Assembly (NCBI GenBank): GCA_028023455.1
Contig: JAQFVV010000252.1
Span: 769,349-833,348 of the forward strand
Origin: Epiperipatus broadwayi
Taxonomy: Eukaryota > Onychophora > Udeonychophora > Euonychophora > Peripatidae
Direction of reading: 5' to 3'
DNA length: 64,000 nt
The position numbers were made by a program, and so were the translations under genes. The notes beneath the pieces are model-generated. The model was not told the DNA's origin and searched no databases. It saw only the letters and a list, made by a program, of their open reading frames with translations. Each line of letters opens with the position of its first letter. The stretch's first letter is position 1. Shown here piece by piece: positions 20,880-33,389 of this stretch.

Positions 20880-23800
20880 AGTGCTTTGTCATTACATCGC
20901 ATTCACATTTTTCTGTTTTCACTAATTTATTTCATATCTGCATATGAAAATCATTTTCACTTATTACATTTTAACGATAGGATATTATATGATTTTTTTC
21001 TCAATCTTTTTTTTAAAATTTTGCTCTCCAAAATATTTTGTAAACCCCTATCATGTCTTAAAATATGACACAAAAACTTAATCTTTCTCATTTTTATCAT
21101 ATGACTCTTTTCATTTCAAATTCTCTTAACATTTGATTATTAATCTTCTTTTTTATCCAGTTCGTTCTAGTTAATCTTTTCCAAAGTCAGATGTTTATTC
21201 CTTCCAATCTTTTTCTGTCTTGTTTACCCAAGAATCATATCTCACAACTATATATCAACATATTCCAAATGAAAGTTGTAATAAATTTCATTCTATTTTA
21301 TGTCCTGATATTTATATTTAGTAACAAAGTTTTTTTTAAAAAAAAACATATTTGCTGATGTTCTCCTTTTAATCTCCACAAGATATTTATTATCATCACA
21401 AATAAACTTCCCAAACAACAAAATTTCTTAACATTTTTAAATGTATATCATTTATCCAAACATCAATCAGTCTTTTCGTCATCTGTCTATCTACCACCAA
21501 CACCTAGTCTTATTTACATTTCTCTTCAATTTAAAAGACTCTACAATCATATTCAATATCTTAAGCATTTTATTCATGTCTTTTTCAGAGCCTGCAAATA
21601 ATGCTATATTATGTGTGTGGCTATTACATTGAATATGCTGACCATTAATTTTTATTCCTTTAAGTTTTTTATAATCCATGATATATTCTTAACAAATAAA
21701 TTGAATAAGTAGGGTAATAGTAGACAACCTTGCCTAACATCTTTTCTTATAGTACCATTAGTTTTTAAATATTTATAGCTATGTCTGTATTTTAACATTT
21801 ATATAAATTTAAAACTTACCATCTATATTTTCCATTAAAGACTACAGTCTTCATCATTTTAATAATCCCAATCAACTTTGTGAAAAGTCTACTCCAAGTC
21901 AATAAATGTCACATAAGACTTCTTATTCATTTCCAATCTTGTTTGCAAAAGCACTCTTAATAACTCTATTTCTTTTTTCCCAAGGCTAAAATGATATTGA
22001 TCTTCATCCAAATTCACATCTATTTTTTTTTTTGTATTCTATTTTTATTTATTATGAGTAAAATACTTGAGCCATGAGCTAAAAGAGCTATTGCTTTTCA
22101 ATTTGGGTTACTGTGTTTTGGAAAGTCAATAGATTTTGTAATTATAAAATCACTGTTTTTTCATAGTATCTTATTATCACTTCAAATAAATTATTTCTAA
22201 TGACATCACAATTATTCAAAAGTTCAATTACAATACCATCTATATTATATGCCTTATTATTTTTTATCTTAGTAATTGCATAATCAAATTCTTTTTTTAT
22301 CATTACAGATTGTTTCTCATATTTCTATCTTCTATATAATCTCTAATATTTGAATTTAATTTACAATAGTTCAAATATGGGTGAAATTTATGCAGACCCC
22401 AGTGAATTATTTGTAAACTAATACAACTCTATTAATAAATGAAAAACTACAAACTTGACTCACCTATACTTTGCCTAGGATTGTATATAAATTGTATGCT
22501 CACATATGATATGAAATAAAACACAGGTGAATACATTCTATACTTTTTTATTTTTTGAAGAGTTGTATTGGTTTTTATATAGTTCACTGGAGGTTTTAGT
22601 AGCTTCTGCATACATTTAATCTCTTATAGTCATGTTTATTACTTCTTCTTTATACAAATCTTCAATATACTCTTTTCAATAATCACACATGTTCTTGATT
22701 TGATAAATTATCTTTCCTTCTTTATTCTTAACAATATCACTAAATGTTCTCCCTTTATAATTCAGCATTTTGATATTTTCATGTACCTACTTAGTTTTTC
22801 CAACATTTATGTTGGTTTTAATTTTGTTACTTCCAATATTTCTCGAGGTATCCATGGTTTATTAGCTATTACTGTAATTTTTCTCAATATCTACTTGCAG
22901 CCACATTTATAAATATTTTAATAATTTTTCATCATATATTATCAATATGTATCATAGCAGTTTTATTATTAAATTGCTAAGCTATGCCATGATCTTGTAA
23001 TTTACTTAATCACCATTTGATTTGAACAAGCATAATTTTCTTTTACATTTTTAATATTACATTTTTCCAAAATAAGCACATAAACATTATCCACATCAGT
23101 AACAGAATAATTATGACTAAACTGAACCTGATTCTTACATATTTGTTTAATTATAATACAATCAATTAAAGATCTTATAACATCTCTAAGCGCTTTTAAT
23201 GAATATCATCTTTTAGGCACATCATAAAATGTATTGGTTCTTGACATCTTATTTATCTCATGAATTTACATCACCTAAACCAAATCTGTTCACACACCTT
23301 GAATTCTGATGTATATCCACAAACAAACTAAAATCACCTATCAAAATAATATTATTTTTATCATGGATAAACTCTAATAATTCTTTCTTTTATAAATACA
23401 TTTAATTTCATATTTATCATCACCTGTATTAATACTATATCAACTGGGTTATCTTGTATCTTAATCACTAAAATTCATTGCCTCACATGATAAGTGTTCA
23501 ATACATTATTCACCTATTTACTTCTTAATATAATGTAACAGTATTTTTTCTAAACATATCTATAAATTATTCTGAATTCTTTTGAATTAAACTCTCCATT
23601 ATCCATCAATTTAGTTTTAAAACCCCAAAACATTCATTTTTTTATCACTGATTTCTCAACCTCTTCTAATCCACTAGGTATTCATAATGTTTTTACATAT
23701 CAACTGTCTATCATACCTTTATTATTTTCTTTATGAGAATTTTGCAAGTTAACATTTAAGTGGTCTCATCTTTTCTACGTTAGCTGTATCTTGATAAATA

Positions 23801-23960
23801 AATTCCATGATCAGTAAAATAACTATTATATCTATTTATTCTTGTAGAGCTGCTTATCATGGGATATCTGAAAATCTTTCATGCAATTGTTTCCCATACT
23901 TTTCTGCATCATCATGCTTTTGATCATCCTAATGTTCATTTGCATTTAGGAAGATGCTGT
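20880..23960 (-). pseudogene. RTE-type LINE remnant (endonuclease + RT, heavily decayed)
   Basis: On the minus strand several frames line up in the order expected of an RTE element. Endonuclease: NNIILIGDFSLFVD (about 23370-23330), then FGLGDVNS, and TNTFYDVPKR. RT motif A: SYVTFIDLE (about 21930-21880; stop inside). Motif B: RQGCLLLPYLFNLFV (about 21745-21700). After that GIKINGQHI and a corrupted motif C (HTHNIALFAGSEKDMNK, 21679-21491 frame) where the YADD is lost. A thumb-like tail, VNKTEKDWKE, is near 21200. Many stops and shifts; clearly dead and older than the Penelope copies. Confidence 0.75.
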
Positions 23961-24409
23961 GTATAATCCAAAAAGATTTTTTTCCCCAAGAACTAAAGGG
24001 TGCATTAATCGTCTTTTATCTCATATCCCCTCCTAATAGATCATCAGTATGATACAGGGGACTTTTATACAAGAAGTAATTTAGTTGTCAGCACCTACAG
24101 AGTAAAAACAGTGTGCACCACATTGAGTAGGAGTCTATAGGTATATGATTGATATAATTAAAATTTTGTTGCATATAATTAAAATATTATTATAATTTAA
24201 TTGTTTTTTATCATTAGCTTACTTTGTATTATTTTTAAATTCAAAGAAATTGTGATTTTTGTGTCTTTACCTTTCTTACATAAAAGCAGAATTAGGACTT
24301 AGTAAGTAAGAGTAACGTTTGTCTGAACATATTTACTTTTATATTACAAATAAATAATAAACAATAAAATTATTATTGTTATTGATATTTTGTTGAATTT
24401 TTGACTTGG

Positions 24410-24500
24410 TGTGGGAGGGATTCTAATAGAACCATACTCTTTTGTGATTGGTTGCTCCTAATTGAGATTGGTGGCGATTAATACGTTTAAAAAATCTGAA
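24410..24500 (-). promoter_or_regulatory. Two inverted CCAAT-box matches
   Basis: On the minus strand CGCCACCAATCTC and GCAACCAATCAC lie about 20 bases apart, similar in spacing style to the CCAAT pair at 8.9 kb. No associated reading frame was found, so this is only a weak regulatory candidate or the end of a transposon. Confidence 0.15.
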
Positions 24501-24825
24501 AAGTTTGTAGTGACATTATCAAGAAAATATTTTCAACTTCCAATTTTTAATAAAGTTAAATAAAAATATACTAAAAAATTCAAAATTAAAAAAAAAGATG
24601 TATAATATGGAGATTACTTTTGTTTTAAATTATTTTCGAATTTTTAAATTTATTAAATCTAGATCATCGTAGATTTGTAAATATTATTTTTGCATAATGA
24701 CCGATGATATCAATAAAAACCATTGGATATTTATAATCTAAGTAGCCATTAATTATACTTTAAGTTAAACACAAGCAAAAATTTTAAACAACTTAATGAG
24801 TTTATTACTCATTATATATTGTAAC

Positions 24826-26370
24826 ATTTTATGTTTTGCATTTAGGTCTTTTATTACGCCCTATAGAGAGTGTTAGTTAATCAAACTATTTCAACAAAGA
24901 ATATTCCAACCATGTAGGATTTCAGATATTTCATGAACATAATTATATTTTTTAATCAATTTGACCTGATATTTATTATGATTTGAATTGCCGACATAGT
25001 TACTTTTTATTTATTATTATTATTTATAAGGACGTCAGAGTCTATAGACTCATTATCAAGCAGATTCGCAGTAAATAATTAAATTTAATATTTTTTAAAG
25101 AAATTTCCCCAGACTTAATTATTAAACAAGCATATTGGTAAAGGTAATTTCTACAATTTTCTAAACTTGATAATAAAATCTAAATAACTAAAATTAAGCA
25201 CACACAATGAAAAGTTGATATTAATGTTAAATATTTTATTACAATCAATTAAAATATTTAAAGGGTAAATTATTAATAAAACTGGAAAGAACATACAATT
25301 GCCCATCCAGATAGTTAGATTAAATAATTACATCAATTCAACAATTAATGTTCACTTTTTTATAAGAATCTTCTAGAAGGCTGTAAATGAAAATTCCTTG
25401 AATAATACAGTGAATGTCTCTATCGATAATATATTATAAGCTTATAGTTTAGGTTTACTTTGCAAACATTTTTGATTAGACACAAATTACGATATGAATT
25501 TCAACCAGCTTACATTTCTTCTGCTGACAGTTTCACGTTCCAGGTTCATTTTAAGGTTTCACTCAAAAGGTTTTTGGAGTGACTTTTTTATGCTGAATGA
25601 AGGTGTTTGCAATTGCTTTGGTTTCCTCTCCTGCATAAAGACTTAGTTCAGCATAGAGTGATCCTGGGTGCTTCATCATCCAGTACCAGCCAAACGAATA
25701 GGCAAGATAAGACAATGCTCCAAGTTATTTGCTTCTTTTATACTCTGGTCAGTTTTAGATTTCTGTGTGTATATTTTTATCTTTTTTGTTATCAAAATAC
25801 AAGTTGATAATCTTGTATATTTATTGTTGCTTTTTAGTTACAAAGTCTTTTAAATTATTTCCATCATCTTTAAATAGTGTTAAAACTTTGGTTTTAATCT
25901 CTTGCATTTGGAATTTCCTTTTATCTGGATTCATAATTTGCAAGTATTTTTGTTTCTTCCCATTTCAACTTATCAAAAAAAATGGACGAGATAATGATTT
26001 GCATAAATTTGCATTCATTATGTTTACACATAATAAGGGCTATGAATATGGAGTAAACACTCAGAAAGTGATAAACTAAACATTGTTATTTGTGAAAATT
26101 TTTATAACTTCATCTATATACGTTTAAAGCATATTATAAGTATTATGATCAATTGGTGAAGTAAATTATTTATTATAGAATTTTTAATTAAATAGATAAT
26201 ACTAAATTCACAAATAACTTTCATTGCACATATCTAAAATAAATTGTATTAAATAAAAAAAAAAACTACATTTTATCTTTTGAACAATTTTTAAATTTTA
26301 CTTTTAGCTTTTAAATCTTACTCAATGCCAACATACTTAAACGTTATACATGCAAATGGTTCAATACTCC
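24826..26370 (+). repeat. Dispersed repeat family A, copy 2
   Basis: Starts ATATTGTAACATTTTATG, then TTTAGGTCTTTTATTACGC, the AGAGTCTATAGACTC block, ATTAAACAAGCATATTGG and GATAATAAAATCTAAATAAC, as in copy 1. The middle part (ATGCTGAATGAAGGTGTTTG, CTCTGGTCAGTTTTAGA, TTTTTAGTTACAAAGTC) matches the reverse complement of 50.4-50.9 kb. Small overlapping frames at 25607-26079 are not conserved between copies and are not treated as genes. Confidence 0.65.
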
Positions 26371-26449
26371 CAGGGCAGGAAACAATAATAAAATGGGTTT
26401 GAACTTAGTTTATTTTCAATAAGTCTTAACTTCATATTTTCTGTTTTTT

Positions 26450-26830
26450 TATGTATTAGCATCACTGATATATACCTGTAGACCATTCATAAGTGGCAAG
26501 CAGCTTTAAAGCTCATGTTTTTAGGGTCTAATACAGTGGAAACAAGAAATATTTCCACATTTACCTGTATTCCTACAGGACATACATAAGTCTAATGATA
26601 AGAAGCTCAAATCTGACCACATTGGAGCATTGCTCATATATTTTAAAACTTATAAGCTCGTGGCAACTTGGTCCATTTCCCTTTTCCCAGGACCCTGCTA
26701 CTATTAGACTGACAGGCATTTAAGAACCACCTTATTGCACTTACATGATGCATAAGGAGTTGGAGCTATGATGTTCCTCCTTTTCAGTATCTGCCTAGCT
26801 GATCATCTCCCCCCACCATGGCTTAAAGTT
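26450..26830 (+). repeat. Dispersed repeat family B, copy 1
   Basis: Reads GCATCACTGATATATACCTG, GCAGCTTTAAAGCTCATG, CTAATGATAAGAAGCTCAAA, TGGCAACTTGGTCCATTTCC and GACAGGCATTTAAGAACCAC. The same blocks in the same order occur on the minus strand at 51.73-52.07 kb. Both copies sit directly between two copies of family A, so A and B probably belong to one longer unit. Confidence 0.6.
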
Positions 26831-27044
26831 TACATAAGCCACAGTTGTGTTTTTTTCTATAGACATATACATTTTTTATAGTTATAATCTGATTTAAAGT
26901 TGTCTTTTTTTAATGTAAAATTCTTATTTATTTTCCGGTGATAAGTATCAAGTTCCATGTTTTAGTCTGCCATTGCAATTTTTTATACAATTGCAACTTA
27001 TCTCAGGTTGTTGTGTTGAAGCCTTGCATTGGGAAGCAATTGTA

Positions 27045-27395
27045 AACTTTTATGTTTGGGTTTAAGTCTTCTATTGTGCACTATAATGTGCCAGTTAATC
27101 AAACTATGAGAAAGAAGAATCTTCCATTCATGTATGAATTTAGGAACTTCAAGAATATAGTTACATTTCCCAATTAACTGATCTAATAATTTTTTGCAGA
27201 TCAAATTGATGACAGAGTTAGTTTTAATTTATTTATGAGGGCATTCACTAACATTTATTGAGCAGATTCACAGTAAATAACTAAATTTAATATTTTTTTA
27301 AAGAAATTTTCCTGGGTTTAACTATTAAACAAGCATATTGGCAAAAGTAATTTAAATACATTTCTTATACAATATTTTTAATAATAAAATCTAAA
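27045..27395 (+). repeat. Dispersed repeat family A, copy 3 (5' part only)
   Basis: Starts TTTATGTTTGGGTTTAAGTC and runs to AATAATAAAATCTAAAAACT, covering only the first ~350 bp of family A, then meets copy 4 in tail-to-tail orientation at about 27395-27400. Confidence 0.65.
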
Positions 27396-27399
27396 AACT

Positions 27400-28395
27400 G
27401 GCCCAGGGTTATAAAAGAGGCAGAAAACTGTAAACATAGTCTTTTGCTAAAGGTTTTATGCAGCCTGAATGGGTTAGAGGATGGGGCCTAATTGTGACTC
27501 TCTTGTTTTTACAACCATAATAGAAATTCAGGAATATTCACTTGCTGAACCAATGCATCAGGTGGGAATAGAAACTGGAGCATTTTGTGGACACCTTCTC
27601 TCATCATAAAGAGGCCATTTCAAAAGCTTTGCATCTAGCCAAACCTTGCAACTGACCAGAAACATGAAAATGTCAGCAAAAGAAATCAATTAACTTCCAA
27701 TGAGCTCAGATCCATTAAATACATGTTTGCTACAAGAATCTATGGTCTACACAAACTTATTAGTAAGCTACTAATAATCATACCCTGATTTATGACACAT
27801 TAAATGTTTGCAAATTAACCTTAACTATGAAGCTTCTAATAGACATTTGCCAAGTAGAAACTTAAATGTAATATGAACTGTTTTAATTTTTTGATAAATA
27901 TCATCTGGATGAGCACATGTATGTTTTTTTTCCATTTTATTAATAATTTATTGTTTAAAATATTTTAATTTGTCATAATAAAATTTTTATCTTTAATATC
28001 AACTTTTCCTTGTACATTCTTAATTTCAATTATTTAGATTTTATTATTAAAAAGTTTGTTTTAAGAAATATAAAAATTAGCTTTGCCAATATGCTTGTTT
28101 AATAATTAAGCCTGGGGAAATTTCTTAAAAAATATTAAGTTTAGTTATTTTCTGCAAATCTTGATGAATATTAGTAAGTCTATGGACTCTGGCAACCTTA
28201 TACATAAAGTAAAACTAAGTCTGTCAGCAATTTGAGCTGCAAGAAATTATTATATCAGTTAATCAGGAAATATTAACTATATTCTTGAAGTACTCAAATT
28301 CACACATGAACAGAAGATTCTTCTTTTTCATAGTTTGATTAACTAGCACTTTATAGTGTGCAATAGGTTTAAACCCAAATGTAAAATGTTATAAT
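27400..28395 (-). repeat. Dispersed repeat family A, copy 4 (inverted)
   Basis: Minus-strand copy starting TAACATTTTACATTTGGGTT at 28395 and reading through ATTAAACAAGCATATTGGC, GGTCAGTTGCAAGGTTTGGC and GAGAAGGTGTCC to TGGGCCAGTTTTTAGATTTT, where it abuts copy 3. Together copies 3 and 4 give a 1.35-kb structure with ~310-350-bp inverted ends. Confidence 0.65.
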
Positions 28396-28399
28396 ATAT

Positions 28400-30500
28400 A
28401 TGAATTAGTAATGAGTTTCTGTGTTTCACTAGTGACTTGCTGGTTGAACTCCATAATATAATCAGTCTAAATTTCACACACACAGTTCAATATAAAGTTA
28501 ACTCTATTATAACATTTTATTAATGTCTTTCATTTCAAATATAATAAAATTTTAATCTATTTCCCCACTAGTGTTTTCATTAGCATTTACAATTGAATGA
28601 CTTTGGGTTTAGCAATCGGAGTTAAACTCTATTTTTACATTTTTTTAAAAGTTCTTCTTTTAATATATATTGACTTTATTTAAAGCTTATTATTTAAATT
28701 CCATAACTTCCTATGTTAATTTTCACTAGCGATTTTTGTAAACACCTTATTGCTCTGTCACATCTCAGTCTAATTACATTTGTCTGCATCTCTTTTTTTC
28801 TGCACTTTCTGCACTTCACACATTAGACTGCTTTCATTCTGCAGCACTAATATTACTAGTCCTTTTTTTACACTACATTAGAAATTCTGTGGACATTTTT
28901 AATAACTCCACTAATTTTTATATTGTTAGACAATTATTGCTATACATGTAGGTTACTACCAGTTTACTTAATTCTATTTTTCCACATACTATTATTTCTG
29001 AAATCATCTGCCTGTATTGACCAGCTTCAAACATACACACAAATAGCTTTATTTAACACATAAACCAATGAGTATATACCACCATTCAAATTACATTTCA
29101 CCAATATGAAAAGTGTGATAAAGTTTAGAGAAACATCTTTACAAATTATTACTGCTTGAGAACAGTATAATATATAGAGAAAAGAATAAGAGTGGCTTTA
29201 CTACAGTATTATTCAGGAGTTCATAAAAAATTCAAGAACAATTGGCAGTATCAGAATGGGAATGGTGAATTGTGCAAGGCACGATAGAGACATTAAAATA
29301 CATAATTGTTTACATGAGTCACATAGTAACAATTATCACCAGTAAAGTAGTAGAAATAAATGAAGTAAACTAGCTTTGACTGTAAAATATTGTACTAGTT
29401 TATTTTAAAGAATTGTGTCCCTAATCAATATGTTTTGTTGTTTTGCTTTATGGTTGGAAAAGATGGACTCTAAAAACTCATATTAGTAATATCAAAAGTT
29501 ACATGAAAAAATAATAATAAACTGACTCAAGAATAGACTTCATAACTGTAAAAGTTTGAGAATTCAAATGGAGACATGGTAAAAATAAACGACACTTAAT
29601 AGATTACAGCAATCCTGATTAATTAGCCAAAAGTAAATTACATTCTTAGAAAAGATATATAGCGAAGTAGAAAAATAAAGAACTTTTCCGATTCATTATT
29701 GATAAAAAGATTGTCAGAGTTTCTGTAAAAATGATTTAATATGCCCTTGTCTTATGAAAATAGGAAAATCCATAATTAATTAAAATGAATGCAGTCGACA
29801 GTTTTGTTATCTTAAAATTGTCAGAACAACAAAAATGATTTGTAGTTGGGGAAATATTTTTTGGAAAAGTATAAAATATGTCTTTACCTCGAAGTTTCTT
29901 CGATTTATCCAAATCCATTGCAAATATTGCAATGTGAATTTATATGACAGAAATCTAAACATTTAAAAATGCATTTGAATTAGAGAACGTATGTGTATGA
30001 TAGTATGCGCATGTTTGTTTGTTTTTATTTTTTGTAATATACCAAAGTGATTGCATTTGTTTTGTTTTGCTTATCTTTTTTTTTTTTATGTTTAAAGTAA
30101 TCTATATATTTACAGGTGAGTTCTTTTTATATTAAATTTTATTTCAATAAAAAGATTTGAGACGATCTTTTTTATGATTTTTTTTTCTGACATACAATAT
30201 ATATATATAAGTCAAAATATAACAAAATAGAAGCGCACAAAAAATATTATAAAAAATATAAAATTAAATTTTAAAAATTTTTCTCCGTTAGATTTTTTTT
30301 TCTAAATTTAATTTGATTTCTTGATTTCAGTAATAGAAATTCTGTCAACATTAATTATCTGATAAGTTTTATTTAGGAAAAATTACATCTGAATTATTTA
30401 AATATAGGGTATATGAAGAATGCCTGTATTTCAATATCTGAATTATTTGTAATCGTAATTAAGTTACTAATCAAATATCATAAATAAATAAATAGTCGAA
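28400..30500. other. AT-rich intergenic sequence
   Basis: No gene or named repeat recognised. Only chance frames (for example 29918-29736, minus). A (TA)n run of about 12 bases lies at 30198-30209. Confidence 0.5.
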
Positions 30501-30509
30501 TGTCCTTTT

Positions 30510-30615
30510 TGTTCAGCGGGTCATAAGAAGTTCGAGCGTCGAAAGTAACATATTTTAATCAATCAGAGTACCGTATCCTCTCAACTCTACCACTCTATCA
30601 CGACATTAAACCATT
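30510..30615 (-). repeat. Possible degenerate tRNA-like SINE
   Basis: On the minus strand a GC-richer island reads GATAGAGTGGTAGAGTTGAG (A-box-like, near 30595-30575) and, about 60 bases on, CGACGCTCGAACTTC (B-box-like). No second copy was noticed in this window, so a single decayed tRNA pseudogene is equally possible. Confidence 0.25.
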
Positions 30616-30834
30616 CAAGGCGTCATATTTCAGAATTAGTAATAAAATAATCATGTACATATAATAATAATTGTCATAACGATATGATCTTACAAAATTA
30701 TAATGATAATTAAGCTAATACATTTTGTCTGGTAATCTTTGTGGTTTTGGTCAATTTGCATATTGAATCAACCTTATGAACTTAGGCAGGAGACAAGAAT
30801 ATAGACAACTTTGTAGTAATGAAATATTAGATCA

Positions 30835-31275
30835 ATAGCAAACTCTCTACACAATAGTGCCACAAAGTGCAAGCCTTGGCAATCAATGGATGCTAGAAGG
30901 TTTCTGTATAAAATCTCTGTATACTGCCTACACATCCAATATCCCTAGACAAGTTCTAGCTTGTGACTTTCATCATTGAGAAGCATTGGATCTGAGAGCA
31001 CTGCATCTAGATATTAGGATCTAATGCAATCCTCCAGGAACCATCTTTTACCTATTTAGTTAACTATAAAGCTATTATGCCAAGGTGAAAACAATAATGT
31101 TTTCAATCCAAACTCATTTAATTGTATAGTCTTATACATCTGAACCAATTGAGTATCTATACATTTTGGTGTCTTTGGTTTTTGAAAAATTACAGTCACC
31201 GTCATTCTAAGGGCCAAATTGGTATAAAACCACTAAAACATTACATGATTACCATTTCCTATGCTTACACAGGTG
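30835..31275 (-). repeat. Hammerhead-bearing repeat, family 2 copy C (inverted unit)
   Basis: Reverse-complement unit of the two that follow. Shared blocks in order on the minus strand: TTTTAGTGGTTTTATACCAA, AAAACCAAAGACACCAAAAT, TAGCTTTATAGTTAACTAAA, TGCATTAGATCCTAATATCT, CTCTCAGATCCAATGCTTCT, the ribozyme motif, then CATCCATTGATTGCCAAGGC and TGTGTAGAGAGTTTGC. Inverted against the unit starting at 31290, giving a palindromic pair. Confidence 0.8.
30941..30982 (-). ncRNA. Hammerhead-like motif (family 2 copy C)
   Basis: Minus reading: TTCTCA ATGATGA AAGT CACAA GCTA GAAC TTGTC TAGGGAT. Helix I and helix II (AGT/GCT, one wobble) are preserved and a GTC cleavage triplet is present, but the core C of CTGATGA is A and GAAA reads GAAC, so it is probably inactive. 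Confidence 0.5.
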
Positions 31276-31289
31276 ACTAAAACAGTAGC

Positions 31290-31735
31290 AAACTCTCCAT
31301 AGGAGATGGTCATCGTGATGTTTTAGTGGCTTTATACCAATCCTCCCCATAGGATGGTGGTGACTGTGGTTTTTAAAAAACCAAAGACACCAAAACATTT
31401 AGCTGGAGAACTGGGTTCAGATCTATATGACTATACAAGTGAATAAGCTTTGACTGAAAACATCAATGTGTTTTCTTCTTGAGCTGATAGCTTTATAGTT
31501 AACTAAGTAGGTAAAAGGTGGCTACTGGAAGGTTGCATTAGATCCTAAGATATAGGTGTAATGCTCTCAGATCCATGATTCCTGACTGATGAAAGCCACA
31601 AGATGAAAATTAGTCTGGGAATATTGAATATTAGATATGGATTTTAAGCATAAACCTTTTTGCAATCCCTGATTAAGTAACTAAGACTTGTACTGGTTGG
31701 CACTATTGTATAGAGAGTTTGCCATTTTTAACATT
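31290..31735 (+). repeat. Hammerhead-bearing repeat, family 2 copy A
   Basis: First of two tandem plus-strand units about 446 bp long (spacing between the ribozyme cores at 31586 and 32032). Contains TTTATACCAATCCTCCCCAT, AACTGGGTTCAGATC, TAGCTTTATAGTTAACTAAG, TCTCAGATCCATGATTCCTG, the ribozyme motif, ACTAAGACTTGTACTGGTTG and TATAGAGAGTTTGCC at the unit end. Confidence 0.8.
31577..31623 (+). ncRNA. Hammerhead-like motif (family 2 copy A)
   Basis: CTGATGA (31586-31592) is intact, followed by AAGCCACAAGATGAAAATTAGTC and TGGGAA; the GTC triplet ends at 31615. Substitutions in helix II and the GAAA region relative to the other copies weaken the fold, so activity is doubtful. Confidence 0.5.
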
Positions 31736-32092
31736 TTGTGTAAAAATAGAAATGGTGATCACATCATATTCTAATGGTTTTATACCAATACTGTCTATAG
31801 AGTAATGGTAACTGTGGTTTTTAAAAAATCAAAGACATTAAAATGTATAATTAGTGAACTGGGTCTCAGATCAATATTATTATACAAGCTAATGAGCTTG
31901 GATTAAAAACATTATTGTGATACATCTTTGACTCTTAGTTTTATAGTTAACTAAATAGGCAAAAGTTAGTTGCTGGAGGGTTACATTATCTTAAGTTCTA
32001 GATGCAGTTCTCTCAGATTCAAGGCTTCTCACTGATGAAAGTCATGAAGTAGAATTTAGTCTGGGATATTAGATGAACAGCACTAGATAGGG

Positions 32093-32133
<41 letters not shown>

Positions 32134-32156
32134 TCCATTGATTAATATAGATATGG

Positions 32157-32197
<41 letters not shown>

Positions 32198-32300
32198 TCC
32201 ATTGATTACTAAGACTTGCACTGGGTGGGACTACTGTTTGGAGAGTTTGACACTGTTTTACAGCTTCTGTAAACATAGAAAATGGTGATCATTTGATGTT
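31736..32300 (+). repeat. Hammerhead-bearing repeat, family 2 copy B with internal (TA)n expansion
   Basis: Second tandem unit: GGTTTTATACCAATACTGTC, TCAAAGACATTAAAATG, TTAGTTTTATAGTTAACTAA, then the ribozyme motif and CACTAGATAGGGATTTA. Two (TA)n tracts (about 32096-32130 and 32158-32194) interrupt the segment before ATGCATCCATTGATTACTAA and GGAGAGTTTG; the stretch between and including them looks like a local duplication of GGATTTA(TA)n. Confidence 0.78.
32026..32068 (+). ncRNA. Hammerhead-like motif (family 2 copy B)
   Basis: TTCTCA CTGATGA AAGTCATGAAGTA GAAT TTAGTC TGGGATA. The core CTGATGA (32032-32038) and the GTC triplet (cut after 32061) are intact; helix I pairs TCTCA with TGGGA. 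Helix II is weak here and GAAA reads GAAT. Confidence 0.5.
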
Positions 32301-33000
32301 TTAGTAGAATAACGTATTATCATTGTAAATGTAAACCAGCTTTTGAAAATGACACAATCATAATACTTCTAAAGCAGAATACAAATTATTAAGATGCATA
32401 TTAGTGATTCTGCCTTGAAATATTGCAATTGAGCCAATTCAAATAAAGCTTAAGTTAAATTCACAATGAATAACATGTTATTCTCATGGTTAATGTTGTT
32501 TATATGTGTCTCCTACATATGTTGTTAGAAATACAAACAAAGTGGGATTTATTCTCTTTGATGGCTAATTTAGACATATGAGTTTCTGTGAAAATTTCAA
32601 TGTGAAAATTTCAACCTTGTTAAGTTGTTAAAGAAATTTCCTTATTTTAACATATTTACATGCTATTTCACATGTTATATTTTTTTAAAATAACCAAAGT
32701 ATATCAAATAGAGCATTACATCACTTCTTCATTCTTCTTTTAATATTTACATTAAGAATAATAATTCATTTTGTTTACAACAGTACCTGAGTACTCTTTA
32801 GTATAATCTTAAAAAAAAATCAATGGATACTAGATTGGAGCACCAAAAATATATACATATATTTACTTTAGAATGACAAAACTATATAGTTAAAAGTGTG
32901 AGTTGAGTTGCATTAAAACTGATAATTCATTTAAACATTCTATTCATTAGTAAATAACTACATACAAAAATTAGTTGTGGATTTGAATGTGACATTATCA

Positions 33001-33050
33001 CTGACTGACTATGGATCACTTGAGACTGACTATGGATCACTTGAGATTAA
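33001..33050 (+). repeat. 22-bp tandem duplication
   Basis: GACTGACTATGGATCACTTG followed directly by a second copy, with a third partial GACT start in front. Short local duplication with no further context. Confidence 0.8.
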
Positions 33051-33389
33051 CATTGGTGACTTTGGATAGAGCATATACATAATCTCTTGCTTTTAATGTT
33101 AATAACAAGAATACCAAATAATATATCAGTGAAATTTTTTTCTAAGAATCTTGTGGTATAGTGCTTAGTACAGCAGCCTATGTTATCTTTAATCTGGGTC
33201 TCATCACAGTGTGCAGCAAATTTAAAATCATCTGAGAAAGTTTTTTAGTATTTTTTTTTCTAATTAATAATTCAAGTATTGGTTATCAAATAGATATTTA
33301 GTTATTATTAAGTACAGGGTGAAGGTTCTAAATTAGAAAATGACCATTGGTAAATGAGGTATCATGTAGTAGAACTGTATTTATATATA

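Noticed and set aside
25607-26079. Three overlapping small plus-strand frames
   Set aside because: Inside repeat family A and not conserved in the other copies of that repeat.
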